From assembly GCA_030671905.1 (NCBI GenBank), contig DAOVHK010000002.1, positions 1-30,631 on the forward strand: a DNA stretch of 30,631 nucleotides, in the 5' to 3' direction. Shown here piece after piece: positions 16,443 through 22,903 of this stretch. Below the pieces are notes generated by a model. That model did no database searches. It worked only from the letters and a program-made list of their open reading frames with translations, and was not told where the DNA came from. Made by a program: the position numbers and the translations under genes. The DNA comes from Clostridia bacterium. Lineage in GTDB: Bacteria > UBA6262 > WVXT01. Numbering within the stretch: the first letter of the stretch is position 1; the number at the start of each line of letters is the position of its first letter.

Positions 16443-16468
16443 ATACGCAGACTGAAGTCTGCTACTCC
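16443..16468 (-). repeat. GTAG-headed REP-like element (type A) in the IIA leader
   Basis: Minus strand: GGAGTAG, then GCAGACTTCAGTCTGC (16462-16447), then GTATC, ending 3 nt before the IIA ATG. It is one base different from the copy at 15501-15526. The rapZ stop (TAA) lies 13 nt upstream of it. Confidence 0.75.
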
Positions 16469-16481
16469 TATAATGCTTTCT

Positions 16482-17351
16482 TTATACCGATTTTTCAATG
16501 TCACGGTACTGAGTTTTAACAGGGTACTTCTTTCCCAGAAACTTATTCAATTCATTCACAACAATTACTGAACGATGGCGCCCTCCCGTGCACCCCACAG
16601 CTATGGTCAAATAAGATTTCCCTTCTCTAATATAGTAAGGAATTAGAAATTTCAATAACCCAGAATATTTCCTCAAAAACTTCTGGGTAACAGAGAATTT
16701 CAAAACAAATCGGGAAACTTCTGGATTGTTTCCGGTTAATGGTCTCAGTTTTTCTATATAATGGGGATTAGGTAGAAAACGAGTGTCGATTACCAGATCG
16801 GCGTCAACCGGGATACCATATTTATAGCCAAAAGCAACTAGGCTGACATTCATCGTATCCAGTTCCGGTACCTCTCTGAAACTAGAAAAGACCACTTGCT
16901 TAAACTCCTGAGGCGTGAGAGTTGTAGTATCAATGATCTTATCAGCTCGTTCTTTTATTCCCATAAGTCTCTTTCTCTCTTTGATGATAACCTCAAGTAT
17001 ACTTCTTCCTTCCTTATCCAGGGGGTGTTTCCTGCGCGTTTCACTATATCTTCTCACCAGGACAGAATTACTGGCTTCTAAAAAGAGAATCTGGTGGCTG
17101 AATCCCATTTTACCGAGTTCTTCTAATGAACTAAAAAGGTCATCTAAAAAGTCTCCTTCTCGAATGTCAATGCCTAAAGCGACTTTCTTCATTTTATACT
17201 TCAACTGTAAACAAATTTCAGCAAATTTAGGTATCAGGGTAGTAGGTAAATTATCTACGCAGAAATATCCCAAGTCCTCAAAATTCTTTAAGGCTGTACT
17301 TTTTCCTGCTCCTGAAAGCCCTGTTATTATGACAAAGTTACCCTTGGCCAT
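16482..17351 (-). CDS. rapZ: RapZ/YvcJ-family P-loop protein (RNase adapter/nucleotide-binding)
   Basis: In Escherichia coli RapZ guides RNase E to the small RNA GlmZ and so tunes glucosamine-6-phosphate synthesis for the envelope; the Bacillus homologue is YvcJ. The Walker A motif is GLSGAGKS (11-18). The C-terminal half carries the conserved YLTIAVGCTGGRHRSVIVVNEL block that in RapZ belongs to the UDP-GlcNAc/RNA-binding domain. Length 289 aa is typical. Placement between hprK and PTS IIA mirrors the ptsN/rapZ/PTS grouping of many Gram-negative bacteria. Whether it acts on RNA in this organism is inference. Confidence 0.94.
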   Translation of the reverse strand: MAKGNFVIITGLSGAGKSTALKNFEDLGYFCVDNLPTTLIPKFAEICLQLKYKMKKVALGIDIREGDFLDDLFSSLEELGKMGFSHQILFLEASNSVLVRRYSETRRKHPLDKEGRSILEVIIKERKRLMGIKERADKIIDTTTLTPQEFKQVVFSSFREVPELDTMNVSLVAFGYKYGIPVDADLVIDTRFLPNPHYIEKLRPLTGNNPEVSRFVLKFSVTQKFLRKYSGLLKFLIPYYIREGKSYLTIAVGCTGGRHRSVIVVNELNKFLGKKYPVKTQYRDIEKSV

Positions 17352-17386
17352 ATATTTCTATTTTCCTTCCTCTGGGGAGAATTGAA

Positions 17387-17448
17387 GCAGAACTTCGCTC
17401 TGCGGCTACATTCTGCATCCCGATTTTCAATCGGGAAAATTGTGCCTA
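17387..17448 (-). repeat. Composite palindromic repeat (types B and E) at the hprK stop codon
   Basis: Minus strand: TAGGCACAATTTT, then the perfect 7-bp hairpin CCCGATT-GAA-AATCGGG (17435-17419), then ATGCAGAAT, then GTAG followed by the hairpin GCAGA...TCTGC (17403-17387). The first TAG is the hprK stop codon (17448-17446). The type B part is a close copy of 11788-11816; the second part has the GTAG foot seen in the other REP-like elements. Confidence 0.75.
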
Positions 17449-18390
17449 TTTTTTTTTCCTCTTTCGCTGGGTGATTTTTATTATTTCCTTATCCAACTCA
17501 CTAATTGCGGAATATCCCTCTCTTCTTAGTCGCTGATTCATAGCTGCTACCTCAATAATACTCGCTATGTTCCTTCCAGGACGAATCGGGATTACTAATT
17601 CCGGAACATTAACTTCCAGAATCGTTGTATATTTCTGGTCGAAACCAAGTAGTTCGTACTCTTTGGTTTTGTCCCATTCTTCAAGTCTAATTACCAGATC
17701 AATTTTTGCCGAATTTCTTACCGTACTTGCTCCAAACAATTTTTCAACATCTATTATTCCCAGTCCTTGGACTTCTAAATAGTAGCGGATCGGTTCCTTG
17801 GCAAAGCCAATAAGAATGTTGCCCCTACGCTGTTTAATTTCTACTACTTCTCCAGCAATTAAACGATGTCCTCTATCGATAAGTTCTAGGGCACACTCGC
17901 TTTTGCCAATGCCCGTCACTCCTAATATCAAAATCCCAAGACCGTAAACTTCAACCATCACTCCTTGAACAGATTTAGTGAGTGTAAGTCTATCCTCTAA
18001 AAAAGGCGAAAGGCGATTTACGAATGTAGAAATAGAAATGGAGGTTCTAAAGACCGGAATTTTCGCTTTCTGCGCCATTTTTATAAATTCTTGAGGAGGA
18101 GCAAAATTGCTGGTAACAATAAAACATGGGATTCCCTTGGAGAATATCCCGCTTAACACAGTGGCTTTTCCCTTGATGTCTAACTTCTTTAAATAATCTA
18201 GTTCTTCCCGGTCTAAAATCTGGAGTTGACCAGGAGGTAAAATATCTGCCTCGCCAGATAACGCAAGGCCAAGACGATGAACTTCCCAGCTGGTTATTTT
18301 ACGATTTAAACCTTCCTTTCCAGCCACAAGCTGCAAACCTAACTCTGCCTTTTTCTGTTTAAGTAATTCTTTAACCAGAAGCTTTGCCAT
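17446..18390 (-). CDS. hprK: HPr kinase/phosphorylase with altered active-site residues
   Basis: HprK phosphorylates and dephosphorylates HPr on Ser46. The N-terminal domain (1-130) and the C-terminal P-loop kinase domain are present, with Walker A GVTGIGKS (157-164), LEVQGLGIIDVEKLFG, and the family signature RPGRNIASIIEVAAMNQRL. Length 314 aa is normal. Two usually conserved active-site positions differ: the His of the H-G-V-L/M-V segment is Gln142 (SVQGVMVEVYG), and the Asp-Asp after GHRLxA is Gly180-Glu181 (GHRLIAGEVVEIK). This may alter kinase, phosphorylase or both activities. The protein ends in KRKKK and its TAG stop is the head of a repeat. It sits between ptsN and rapZ. Confidence 0.93.
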   Translation of the reverse strand: MAKLLVKELLKQKKAELGLQLVAGKEGLNRKITSWEVHRLGLALSGEADILPPGQLQILDREELDYLKKLDIKGKATVLSGIFSKGIPCFIVTSNFAPPQEFIKMAQKAKIPVFRTSISISTFVNRLSPFLEDRLTLTKSVQGVMVEVYGLGILILGVTGIGKSECALELIDRGHRLIAGEVVEIKQRRGNILIGFAKEPIRYYLEVQGLGIIDVEKLFGASTVRNSAKIDLVIRLEEWDKTKEYELLGFDQKYTTILEVNVPELVIPIRPGRNIASIIEVAAMNQRLRREGYSAISELDKEIIKITQRKRKKK

Positions 18391-18427
18391 TGTGAACTAA
18401 CCTCTTATTTGTTCACCATTGCACTAA

Positions 18428-18892
18428 TTAATATACATCTTCTTCCTTGATAATCTTAATTACTTCACTTGGGACCTTTGCTTCTCGTAGTGCCTGGCGA
18501 AAGAACTTATCCTTAAGGAGACGGGATATTTTCGCCAATACTTTCAGATGCATCCCTGCTGAGTCCTGGGGAGCGATCAGGAGAAAAATTATATATACCT
18601 TTTCTCCGTCTAAAGCATCAAATTCTACTCCCTTTCTGGATGTGGCAAATGCACAGACGATTTCTGTTACTTTATCTGTTTTAGCATGGGGAATTGCTAC
18701 CCCCTGTCCAATCCCGGTGGAACCTAATTTTTCTCTATCCAATAGAGCCTGAAGTATTTTTTCTTTTGCATTTTCTTTTATTCTCTTGGCAACCACCAAC
18801 TTATCAATTAACTCTTTCAGCGTCTCTTTCTTTTTGATTGCTTGTAAATCTATTTCAATGGCATCTTTGCAAAGAAACCCCATAATCTTCAT
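18428..18892 (-). CDS. ptsN: PTS IIA-Ntr/fructose-type protein
   Basis: IIA of the fructose/nitrogen class, usually a regulatory phosphocarrier rather than a transporter subunit when free-standing. The phospho-accepting His69 is in TGIGQGVAIPHAKTDKV; FDALDGEKVYIIFLLIAPQDSAG-type sequence follows as in PtsN. Length 154 aa is normal. The ATG at 18892 has AGGAGG 8 nt upstream. It is the first gene after a good sigma-70 promoter and leads into hprK, rapZ and the mannose-type PTS genes, so it probably belongs to the regulatory end of this PTS. Confidence 0.95.
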   Translation of the reverse strand: MKIMGFLCKDAIEIDLQAIKKKETLKELIDKLVVAKRIKENAKEKILQALLDREKLGSTGIGQGVAIPHAKTDKVTEIVCAFATSRKGVEFDALDGEKVYIIFLLIAPQDSAGMHLKVLAKISRLLKDKFFRQALREAKVPSEVIKIIKEEDVY

Positions 18893-18945
18893 CCTTTTCT
18901 CCTCCTATGCAAAATGGTCTTTTTTTTCATTATTTTTGCTTTATA

Positions 18946-18974
18946 ATTAAACTACATTTTAATAATTTTGTCAA
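18946..18974 (-). promoter_or_regulatory. Sigma-70 promoter ahead of ptsN
   Basis: On the minus strand TTGACA (18974-18969) and TTTAAT (18951-18946, five of six to TATAAT) are separated by 17 nt. It lies 53 nt before the ptsN ATG in the 132-base gap after lptB. This separates the KDO/Lpt genes from the PTS cluster, although no terminator is seen between them. Confidence 0.82.
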
Positions 18975-19000
18975 TTACGGAAGATGAAAAGAATCAACAA

Positions 19001-19018
19001 ACTAAAGTCTGCTACTCC
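19001..19018 (-). repeat. Degenerate GTAG-headed REP-like element (type A) after lptB
   Basis: Minus strand: GGAGTAGCAGACTTTAGT, matching the other type A copies, but the 3' arm has decayed (TTGTTG instead of CTGCGTA). It begins 6 nt after the lptB stop. Confidence 0.6.
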
Positions 19019-19024
19019 TTGTTT

Positions 19025-19744
19025 TTACATCTTGAATTTTTCGCCTAAGTAAACTTTGCGCGCTTCTTCTGATTCCAATAACTCTTTAGCAGTTCCCGAG
19101 AGCAAAATTCTTCCCTCATACATAATATAGGCTCTATCGATGATTTCCAGTGTCTCTCTAACATTATGGTCTGTAATCAGCACTCCCAATCCATTATTTT
19201 TGAGCCGGGCAACAATCTGTTGAATTTCCACGGTGGTTATGGGATCAATGCCTACAAATGGTTCATCCAAAAGAATGTATTGAGGAGTGGTTACCAGGGC
19301 TCGGGAAATCTCTACCCTTCTCTTTTCTCCTCCGGATAGTAAGCAGGCCTTATTTTCTGCTAAATGTTCCACTCCCAACTCTCGAAGTAGACTTTTCAAT
19401 TTTTCTTTCTTTTCGGACTGAGTTAGTTTGGTTGTCTCCAAAATAGCCTCTATGTTTTTCCTGACTGAAAGTCGCCTGAATATGGAAGGTTCCTGGGATA
19501 AATAACCAATCCCTTGCCTGGCTCGCTTATACATCGGTAACTCTGTTATGTCCCTTCCCTCCAAGAATATCCTGCCTTTGTCGGGACGAAGGAGGCCCAC
19601 AATCATATAAAAGGTAGTTGTTTTACCAGCCCCGTTTGGACCAAGCAGGCCTACAATTTCACCCGGGTTTATTTCTATTTCTACATCATCAACAATTTTG
19701 CGATGTGAATATGTTTTAACCAGACCACTTGCTAATAAGCTCAT
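19025..19744 (-). CDS. lptB: LPS export ABC transporter ATP-binding protein LptB
   Basis: ATPase of the LptBFG complex that extracts LPS from the inner membrane and pushes it across the periplasmic bridge. Walker A is GLLGPNGAGKTTTFYM (about 33-48), the ABC signature LSGGEKRRVEISRAL, Walker B YILLDEPFVGIDP, and the switch histidine lies in LITDHNVRE. Length 239 aa is exact. GGTGG lies just before the ATG. LptF and LptG are not in the window. It is separated from lptA by a 98-base gap filled with a composite repeat. Confidence 0.97.
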   Translation of the reverse strand: MSLLASGLVKTYSHRKIVDDVEIEINPGEIVGLLGPNGAGKTTTFYMIVGLLRPDKGRIFLEGRDITELPMYKRARQGIGYLSQEPSIFRRLSVRKNIEAILETTKLTQSEKKEKLKSLLRELGVEHLAENKACLLSGGEKRRVEISRALVTTPQYILLDEPFVGIDPITTVEIQQIVARLKNNGLGVLITDHNVRETLEIIDRAYIMYEGRILLSGTAKELLESEEARKVYLGEKFKM

Positions 19745-19775
19745 TTTCCACCATTCAATAGAAATATTTGGTCGC

Positions 19776-19845
19776 GTAGGGGCGACCTTTATGGTCGCCC
19801 AGGGGCTTTATGCCCGTAAAATTACGCCCATAAAGGGCTACACTA
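19776..19845. repeat. BIME-like composite of three hairpins with outward GTAG/CTAC ends (type C)
   Basis: Plus strand: GTAG at 19776-19779, hairpin GGGCGACC..GGTCGCCC (19780-19800), hairpin GGGGC..GCCC-type with TTTAT loop (19802-19815), a spacer, hairpin GCCC-ATAAA-GGGC (19826-19838), and CTAC at 19838-19841 followed by another CTAC whose first bases are the lptA stop (19845-19843 on the minus strand). Each hairpin carries TTTAT or ATAAA at its centre. Facing GTAG feet recall the paired REPs of bacterial interspersed mosaic elements. Confidence 0.75.
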
Positions 19846-20502
19846 CTGGTTTTTGGGGTAGATAGATGCCTTTACATTTCCTTCCATAATGATTCTTTGT
19901 TCATCGATAAACATAGTAATGATTTCTGCCGAGTAGTTAGCCTTTGCTTGTTCGTTATCCTGGTAAATACAGGGAGAACCTCCGGATAGAACAATTTTTT
20001 TTATTTCATAATCGTAGTCAAGAATCTCGCCTGTAGCCGTTATTTCTCCGTGTTCTACCCTGGCATCACCCTGTACATGAACTTTTTTCCCATTGTCCAA
20101 TAACTTTATTACTTCTCCTTCCATTTTTATTCTGTCTTCGGGATTCTCCTCATCGATTCGGATGAGTTCTGGATTGCCAGTTAAAGTACTCTTCTTGCTA
20201 TCCACATTGTAAGTTAATCGGTCAGAAAAGGCTTCCAGTTTTATAGATTCTTCTGGATAGGCTATAAAATGGACATTCCCTTCTCCTACTATATAGTTCT
20301 TTTTCTCATAATGTTCCATTATATCGGAAGTTATTACATCTTTTCCCCTAACCAATTTTACGTCTCCAAGAAAACGAGTGATTTCCCCCCTTCCCAATAC
20401 TTCCATCCTCTCCCCTGTAATATTCACTGGCTGCTTGGGCTTCTCAGCAAAAACTGCGCTTACAAAAATGAATGGCAAAAAAAGTAGAATACTCTTTTTC
20501 AT
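19843..20502 (-). CDS. lptA: LptA/OstA-like periplasmic LPS transport protein
   Basis: Builds the periplasmic beta-jellyroll bridge that carries LPS to the outer membrane. A signal peptide (MKKSILLFLPFIFVSAVFA, cleavage after residue 19) is followed by repeats of the OstA type: VNITGERMEVLGRGEITRFLG, VITSDIMEHYEKKNYIVGEG, and VHVQGDARVEHGEITATGEIL. Length 219 aa is in range. The ATG lies one base after the lptC stop. The TAG stop belongs to a repeat element. Confidence 0.9.
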   Translation of the reverse strand: MKKSILLFLPFIFVSAVFAEKPKQPVNITGERMEVLGRGEITRFLGDVKLVRGKDVITSDIMEHYEKKNYIVGEGNVHFIAYPEESIKLEAFSDRLTYNVDSKKSTLTGNPELIRIDEENPEDRIKMEGEVIKLLDNGKKVHVQGDARVEHGEITATGEILDYDYEIKKIVLSGGSPCIYQDNEQAKANYSAEIITMFIDEQRIIMEGNVKASIYPKNQ

Positions 20503-20503
20503 G

Positions 20504-21061
20504 TTATTTTAGTGATTTGTGGATTACTTTTACGTTCTTTTTTATAACAATTTTCTCCAACTCTGGATCTGACTCTAATCCCTGCCCGGTGATTATTGTG
20601 TCACCCTTTTCCTGGCGAACAAAATCATCAGTAACTATTTTCTTTCGCTGGGTATCCCACTTCAGGCTTTCTGTCTTTAACGTTATTCCTTCTTTTTCAG
20701 AAGTAACTATTACGTCTCCCCTCACTTCCATATCGCCTGATGGAGAAAGAAGTTCCCCTTCCCTGGCAGTTAGAACAGAAGTAATTTTCCCCTGGTCATA
20801 AAACCTAATTTTGAGTTTCTGTACAATTGTCCTTCCTTCTTTCTTATAAATTTCCGCTCTATCTGCCTCCAACTCCCACTCCTTCTCTCCCTGATTTGTG
20901 TGGGTGAGGGTAAAATTTTCTATGGCCTGGTCAGGAAAGGACTTTTTGTCAGAAATTTTTGGTTTTTCGGATTTCTCTTTTCCACAACTTGATAAACTAA
21001 CAATAATGAGAAAAGTAAATACCCAGAAAAAATTCTTCTTCGCCATAATGTTATTGTTCAT
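20504..21061 (-). CDS. lptC: LPS export protein LptC (predicted lipoprotein)
   Basis: Connects the LptBFG inner-membrane complex to LptA. An N-terminal hydrophobic segment ends in a lipobox-like LSSC (Cys26 from the first ATG), so this form is probably lipid-anchored, whereas the E. coli protein keeps a transmembrane helix. The LptC/DUF1239 region follows: ENFTLTHTNQGEKEWELEADRAEIY, then beta-rich sequence. Length 185 aa is normal. The ATG overlaps the kdsC stop by four bases (ATGA); a second ATG at 21046 is possible. It is followed by lptA after one base. Confidence 0.88.
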   Translation of the reverse strand: MNNNIMAKKNFFWVFTFLIIVSLSSCGKEKSEKPKISDKKSFPDQAIENFTLTHTNQGEKEWELEADRAEIYKKEGRTIVQKLKIRFYDQGKITSVLTAREGELLSPSGDMEVRGDVIVTSEKEGITLKTESLKWDTQRKKIVTDDFVRQEKGDTIITGQGLESDPELEKIVIKKNVKVIHKSLK

Positions 21062-21591
21062 TTATTACAATACTCTCCAGTAGCCTTTTCCCATTTCCCC
21101 TGTAATTTCAGTATCAGCTCAACCACTTCCCGCAAGACACCCCGACCACCCTCAGTTTTGGTTACATAATCTACTACCCGTTTTACCTCTTCTGGCGCAT
21201 CTTTCGGACAGAAAGATAGCCCTGCCCTCTTCAGAACCGGTATGTCCACAAGGTCGTCTCCAATGTAGGCGAAGTTTTCCGCCTTAAGTTTAAATTCTTG
21301 TAAAATCTCTTCAAGGGCTTTACCTTTGTCCAGTCTTTTAAGACGAACGGCTTCTATCCTTAAATCCTCTATTCTCTGTTCCACCTGTTTACAACCTCTT
21401 CCGGAGATCCAGGCAAATCTCAAATTTCCTGCACGGCGAGCAAGATTAAACCCCAGACGGTCTTTAACGTTCCAGTTCTTTATCTCCTCTCCAGACTCCA
21501 TAATTACAATATCGCCCGGGGTGAGCACACCATCAATGTCCATTCCTATCATCTCTATATTTTGGGCTTTTGCTTTGATTTTTTCATCCAT
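21058..21591 (-). CDS. kdsC: 3-deoxy-D-manno-octulosonate 8-phosphate phosphatase (KdsC)
   Basis: HAD-family phosphatase that removes phosphate from KDO-8-phosphate to give KDO. The nucleophile motif is GMDIDGVLTPGDI (DxD), then WISGRG, and the metal site YIGDDLVDIPVLKRAG; C1-type tetrameric KdsC proteins lack a cap domain, as here. ATG at 21591 is chosen (177 aa) because GAGGT lies 8 nt upstream; a TTG at 21606 would add five residues. It follows kdsD and overlaps lptC by four bases. Confidence 0.95.
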   Translation of the reverse strand: MDEKIKAKAQNIEMIGMDIDGVLTPGDIVIMESGEEIKNWNVKDRLGFNLARRAGNLRFAWISGRGCKQVEQRIEDLRIEAVRLKRLDKGKALEEILQEFKLKAENFAYIGDDLVDIPVLKRAGLSFCPKDAPEEVKRVVDYVTKTEGGRGVLREVVELILKLQGKWEKATGEYCNK

Positions 21592-21612
21592 TTCGTCATA
21601 CCTCAAATTATT

Positions 21613-21663
21613 GCGGGCATAAAGCCCCTTCCTTATCGGGCGACCACGGCGGGTCGCCCCTAC
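21613..21663 (-). repeat. GTAG-headed REP-like element (type C) between kdsD and kdsC
   Basis: Minus strand: GTAG, hairpin GGGCGACC-cgccgt-GGTCGCCC (21659-21638), then a second hairpin GGGGC-TTTAT-GCCC (to 21613). It begins 5 nt after the kdsD stop. It shares arms and the TTTAT loop with the composite at 19776-19845. Confidence 0.75.
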
Positions 21664-21668
21664 GTGAC

Positions 21669-22631
21669 TTAAAGAATGCCTTGGGAAAGAAGGTCCCTCT
21701 CGTCTACAATTCCTATGGGATAGCCTTTTCCATCTACTACAGGTATATTATCGAACTTCTTCTCCTGCATCACTTTTGCTGCCTCTATAGCCAGTATGTC
21801 ATGGGTAATAGTCTTTGGATTTTTGGTCATTACGGTATGAATTTTCTTGTTTAGAATTTTTTCATCTTTCTGCAATCTACGTCGCAAATCCCCATCAGTG
21901 AAGAACCCCACCAATTTACCAGAACCGTCAACGACGCTCGTTGCACCGAGACGCGTTTTAGTCATTACCAATAACGCTTCTCTAACTGTCTTTTCCTGAT
22001 GGATTACAGGATTATCTTTGCCTTTTCTCATTATGTCTTTAACCTTAAGGAGTAACCTTTTGCCCAGGATTCCACCAGGATGGAGACGAGCAAAGTCCTC
22101 TTTTTTGAACTTCTTTCTTTTCAACAGGGAAATCGCTAAAGCATCGCCCATGGCTAACATTGCTGTTGTGCTTGCTGTAGGAACGAGATTATAAGGGCAA
22201 GCTTCCTCTTCTACTTTCACATTAATGACTAAATCGCTTTTCTTTGCTAATTTCGATTTAGGTTTTCCGGTTATGGCTATTAACTTTAAATTCATTCTCC
22301 TTATCACCGGCAAGAGTTTCTCAATCTCTTCAGTCTCCCCACTATGTGAGAGAGCTAAAACTAAGTCTCCTTCAGTCATCATTCCCACGTCACCAAGAAT
22401 CCCTTCTGCGGGGTGGAGGAAAAATGCAGGAGTGCCTGTAGAGGCCAGGGTAGCTGCAATCTTTTTCCCAACCAATCCCGACTTTCCCATGCCCATAACT
22501 ACAATTCTCCCCTTACAGGAAGCTACTATTTCCACAGCCTTTTCAAAATTACGGTCAATAGTGGAGATAAGATTCTTTATAGCTCTGGCTTCAATTTTTA
22601 AGACCTTTTTTGCTTCTTCAATACTTCCCAC
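21669..22631 (-). CDS. kdsD: Arabinose-5-phosphate isomerase KdsD/KpsF
   Basis: Converts ribulose-5-phosphate to arabinose-5-phosphate, the first step to KDO. A SIS domain (about 30-190; VVMGMGKSGLVGKKIAATLASTGTPAFFLHP, ALSHSGETEE) with the conserved RLHPGGILGKRL is followed by two CBS domains (about 205-320). I choose GTG at 22631 (320 aa): AAGGGG lies 6 nt upstream and the protein then begins GSIEEAKKVLKIEA as usual. An upstream ATG at 22682 would add 17 residues that are translated repeat DNA. The His of the usual HGD(L/V)GM motif is Leu79 here (EGILGDVGMM). Confidence 0.94.
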   Translation of the reverse strand: MGSIEEAKKVLKIEARAIKNLISTIDRNFEKAVEIVASCKGRIVVMGMGKSGLVGKKIAATLASTGTPAFFLHPAEGILGDVGMMTEGDLVLALSHSGETEEIEKLLPVIRRMNLKLIAITGKPKSKLAKKSDLVINVKVEEEACPYNLVPTASTTAMLAMGDALAISLLKRKKFKKEDFARLHPGGILGKRLLLKVKDIMRKGKDNPVIHQEKTVREALLVMTKTRLGATSVVDGSGKLVGFFTDGDLRRRLQKDEKILNKKIHTVMTKNPKTITHDILAIEAAKVMQEKKFDNIPVVDGKGYPIGIVDERDLLSQGIL

Positions 22632-22636
22632 AAGAC

Positions 22637-22670
22637 ACCCCTTCTCCCTCTCCCCCAAAGAAAGAGGGGA
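22637..22670. repeat. CCCCT/GGGGA-rich repeat upstream of kdsD
   Basis: Minus strand: CCCCTCTTTCTTTGGGGGAGAGGGAGAAGGGG, an imperfect inverted repeat of the same family as 24741-24777 and 26976-27014. Its last bases form the probable ribosome binding site of kdsD. Confidence 0.7.
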
Positions 22671-22701
22671 ATTTATTATCACAGCCCTACAGAATCGGAA
22701 A

Positions 22702-22887
22702 TTAATCTTTCAGGAATATCCGCAACAAAATATAAGCGATACCTAAAATAGCATAAATGATTGCTAAAACTTTCAGATGCCATTTCCAGGTTGGTTCTTC
22801 TATCAGAACAGGTCTAATGTCTGCTTTGCATTTTACACAAAATTTGGCATTCTCTTTGTTGTCATGCCCACATTTTGGACAACGCAT
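22702..22887 (-). CDS. Small zinc-ribbon membrane protein
   Basis: A 61-aa protein of unknown function. Residues 3-24 form a zinc ribbon with two CxxC pairs (CPKCGHDNKENAKFCVKCKAD split as CPKC and CVKC), and residues 37-58 form one hydrophobic helix (LKVLAIIYAILGIAYILLRIFL). GGAGGT lies 6 nt before the ATG, and the gene sits 16 bases after kdsA, so it is translated as part of the KDO operon. It may be a small membrane accessory factor; no specific role can be given. Confidence 0.85.
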   Translation of the reverse strand: MRCPKCGHDNKENAKFCVKCKADIRPVLIEEPTWKWHLKVLAIIYAILGIAYILLRIFLKD

Positions 22888-22903
22888 ATGTACCTCCAGA
22901 GTC

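Noticed and set aside
17567..17782. Plus-strand frame within hprK, and the many similar ones
   Set aside because: All plus-strand frames overlap well-supported minus-strand genes, lack ribosome binding sites and show no recognisable domain.
15501..19018. Type A repeats as a CRISPR array
   Set aside because: The copies are hundreds to thousands of bases apart with genes between them, and no cas gene is present.
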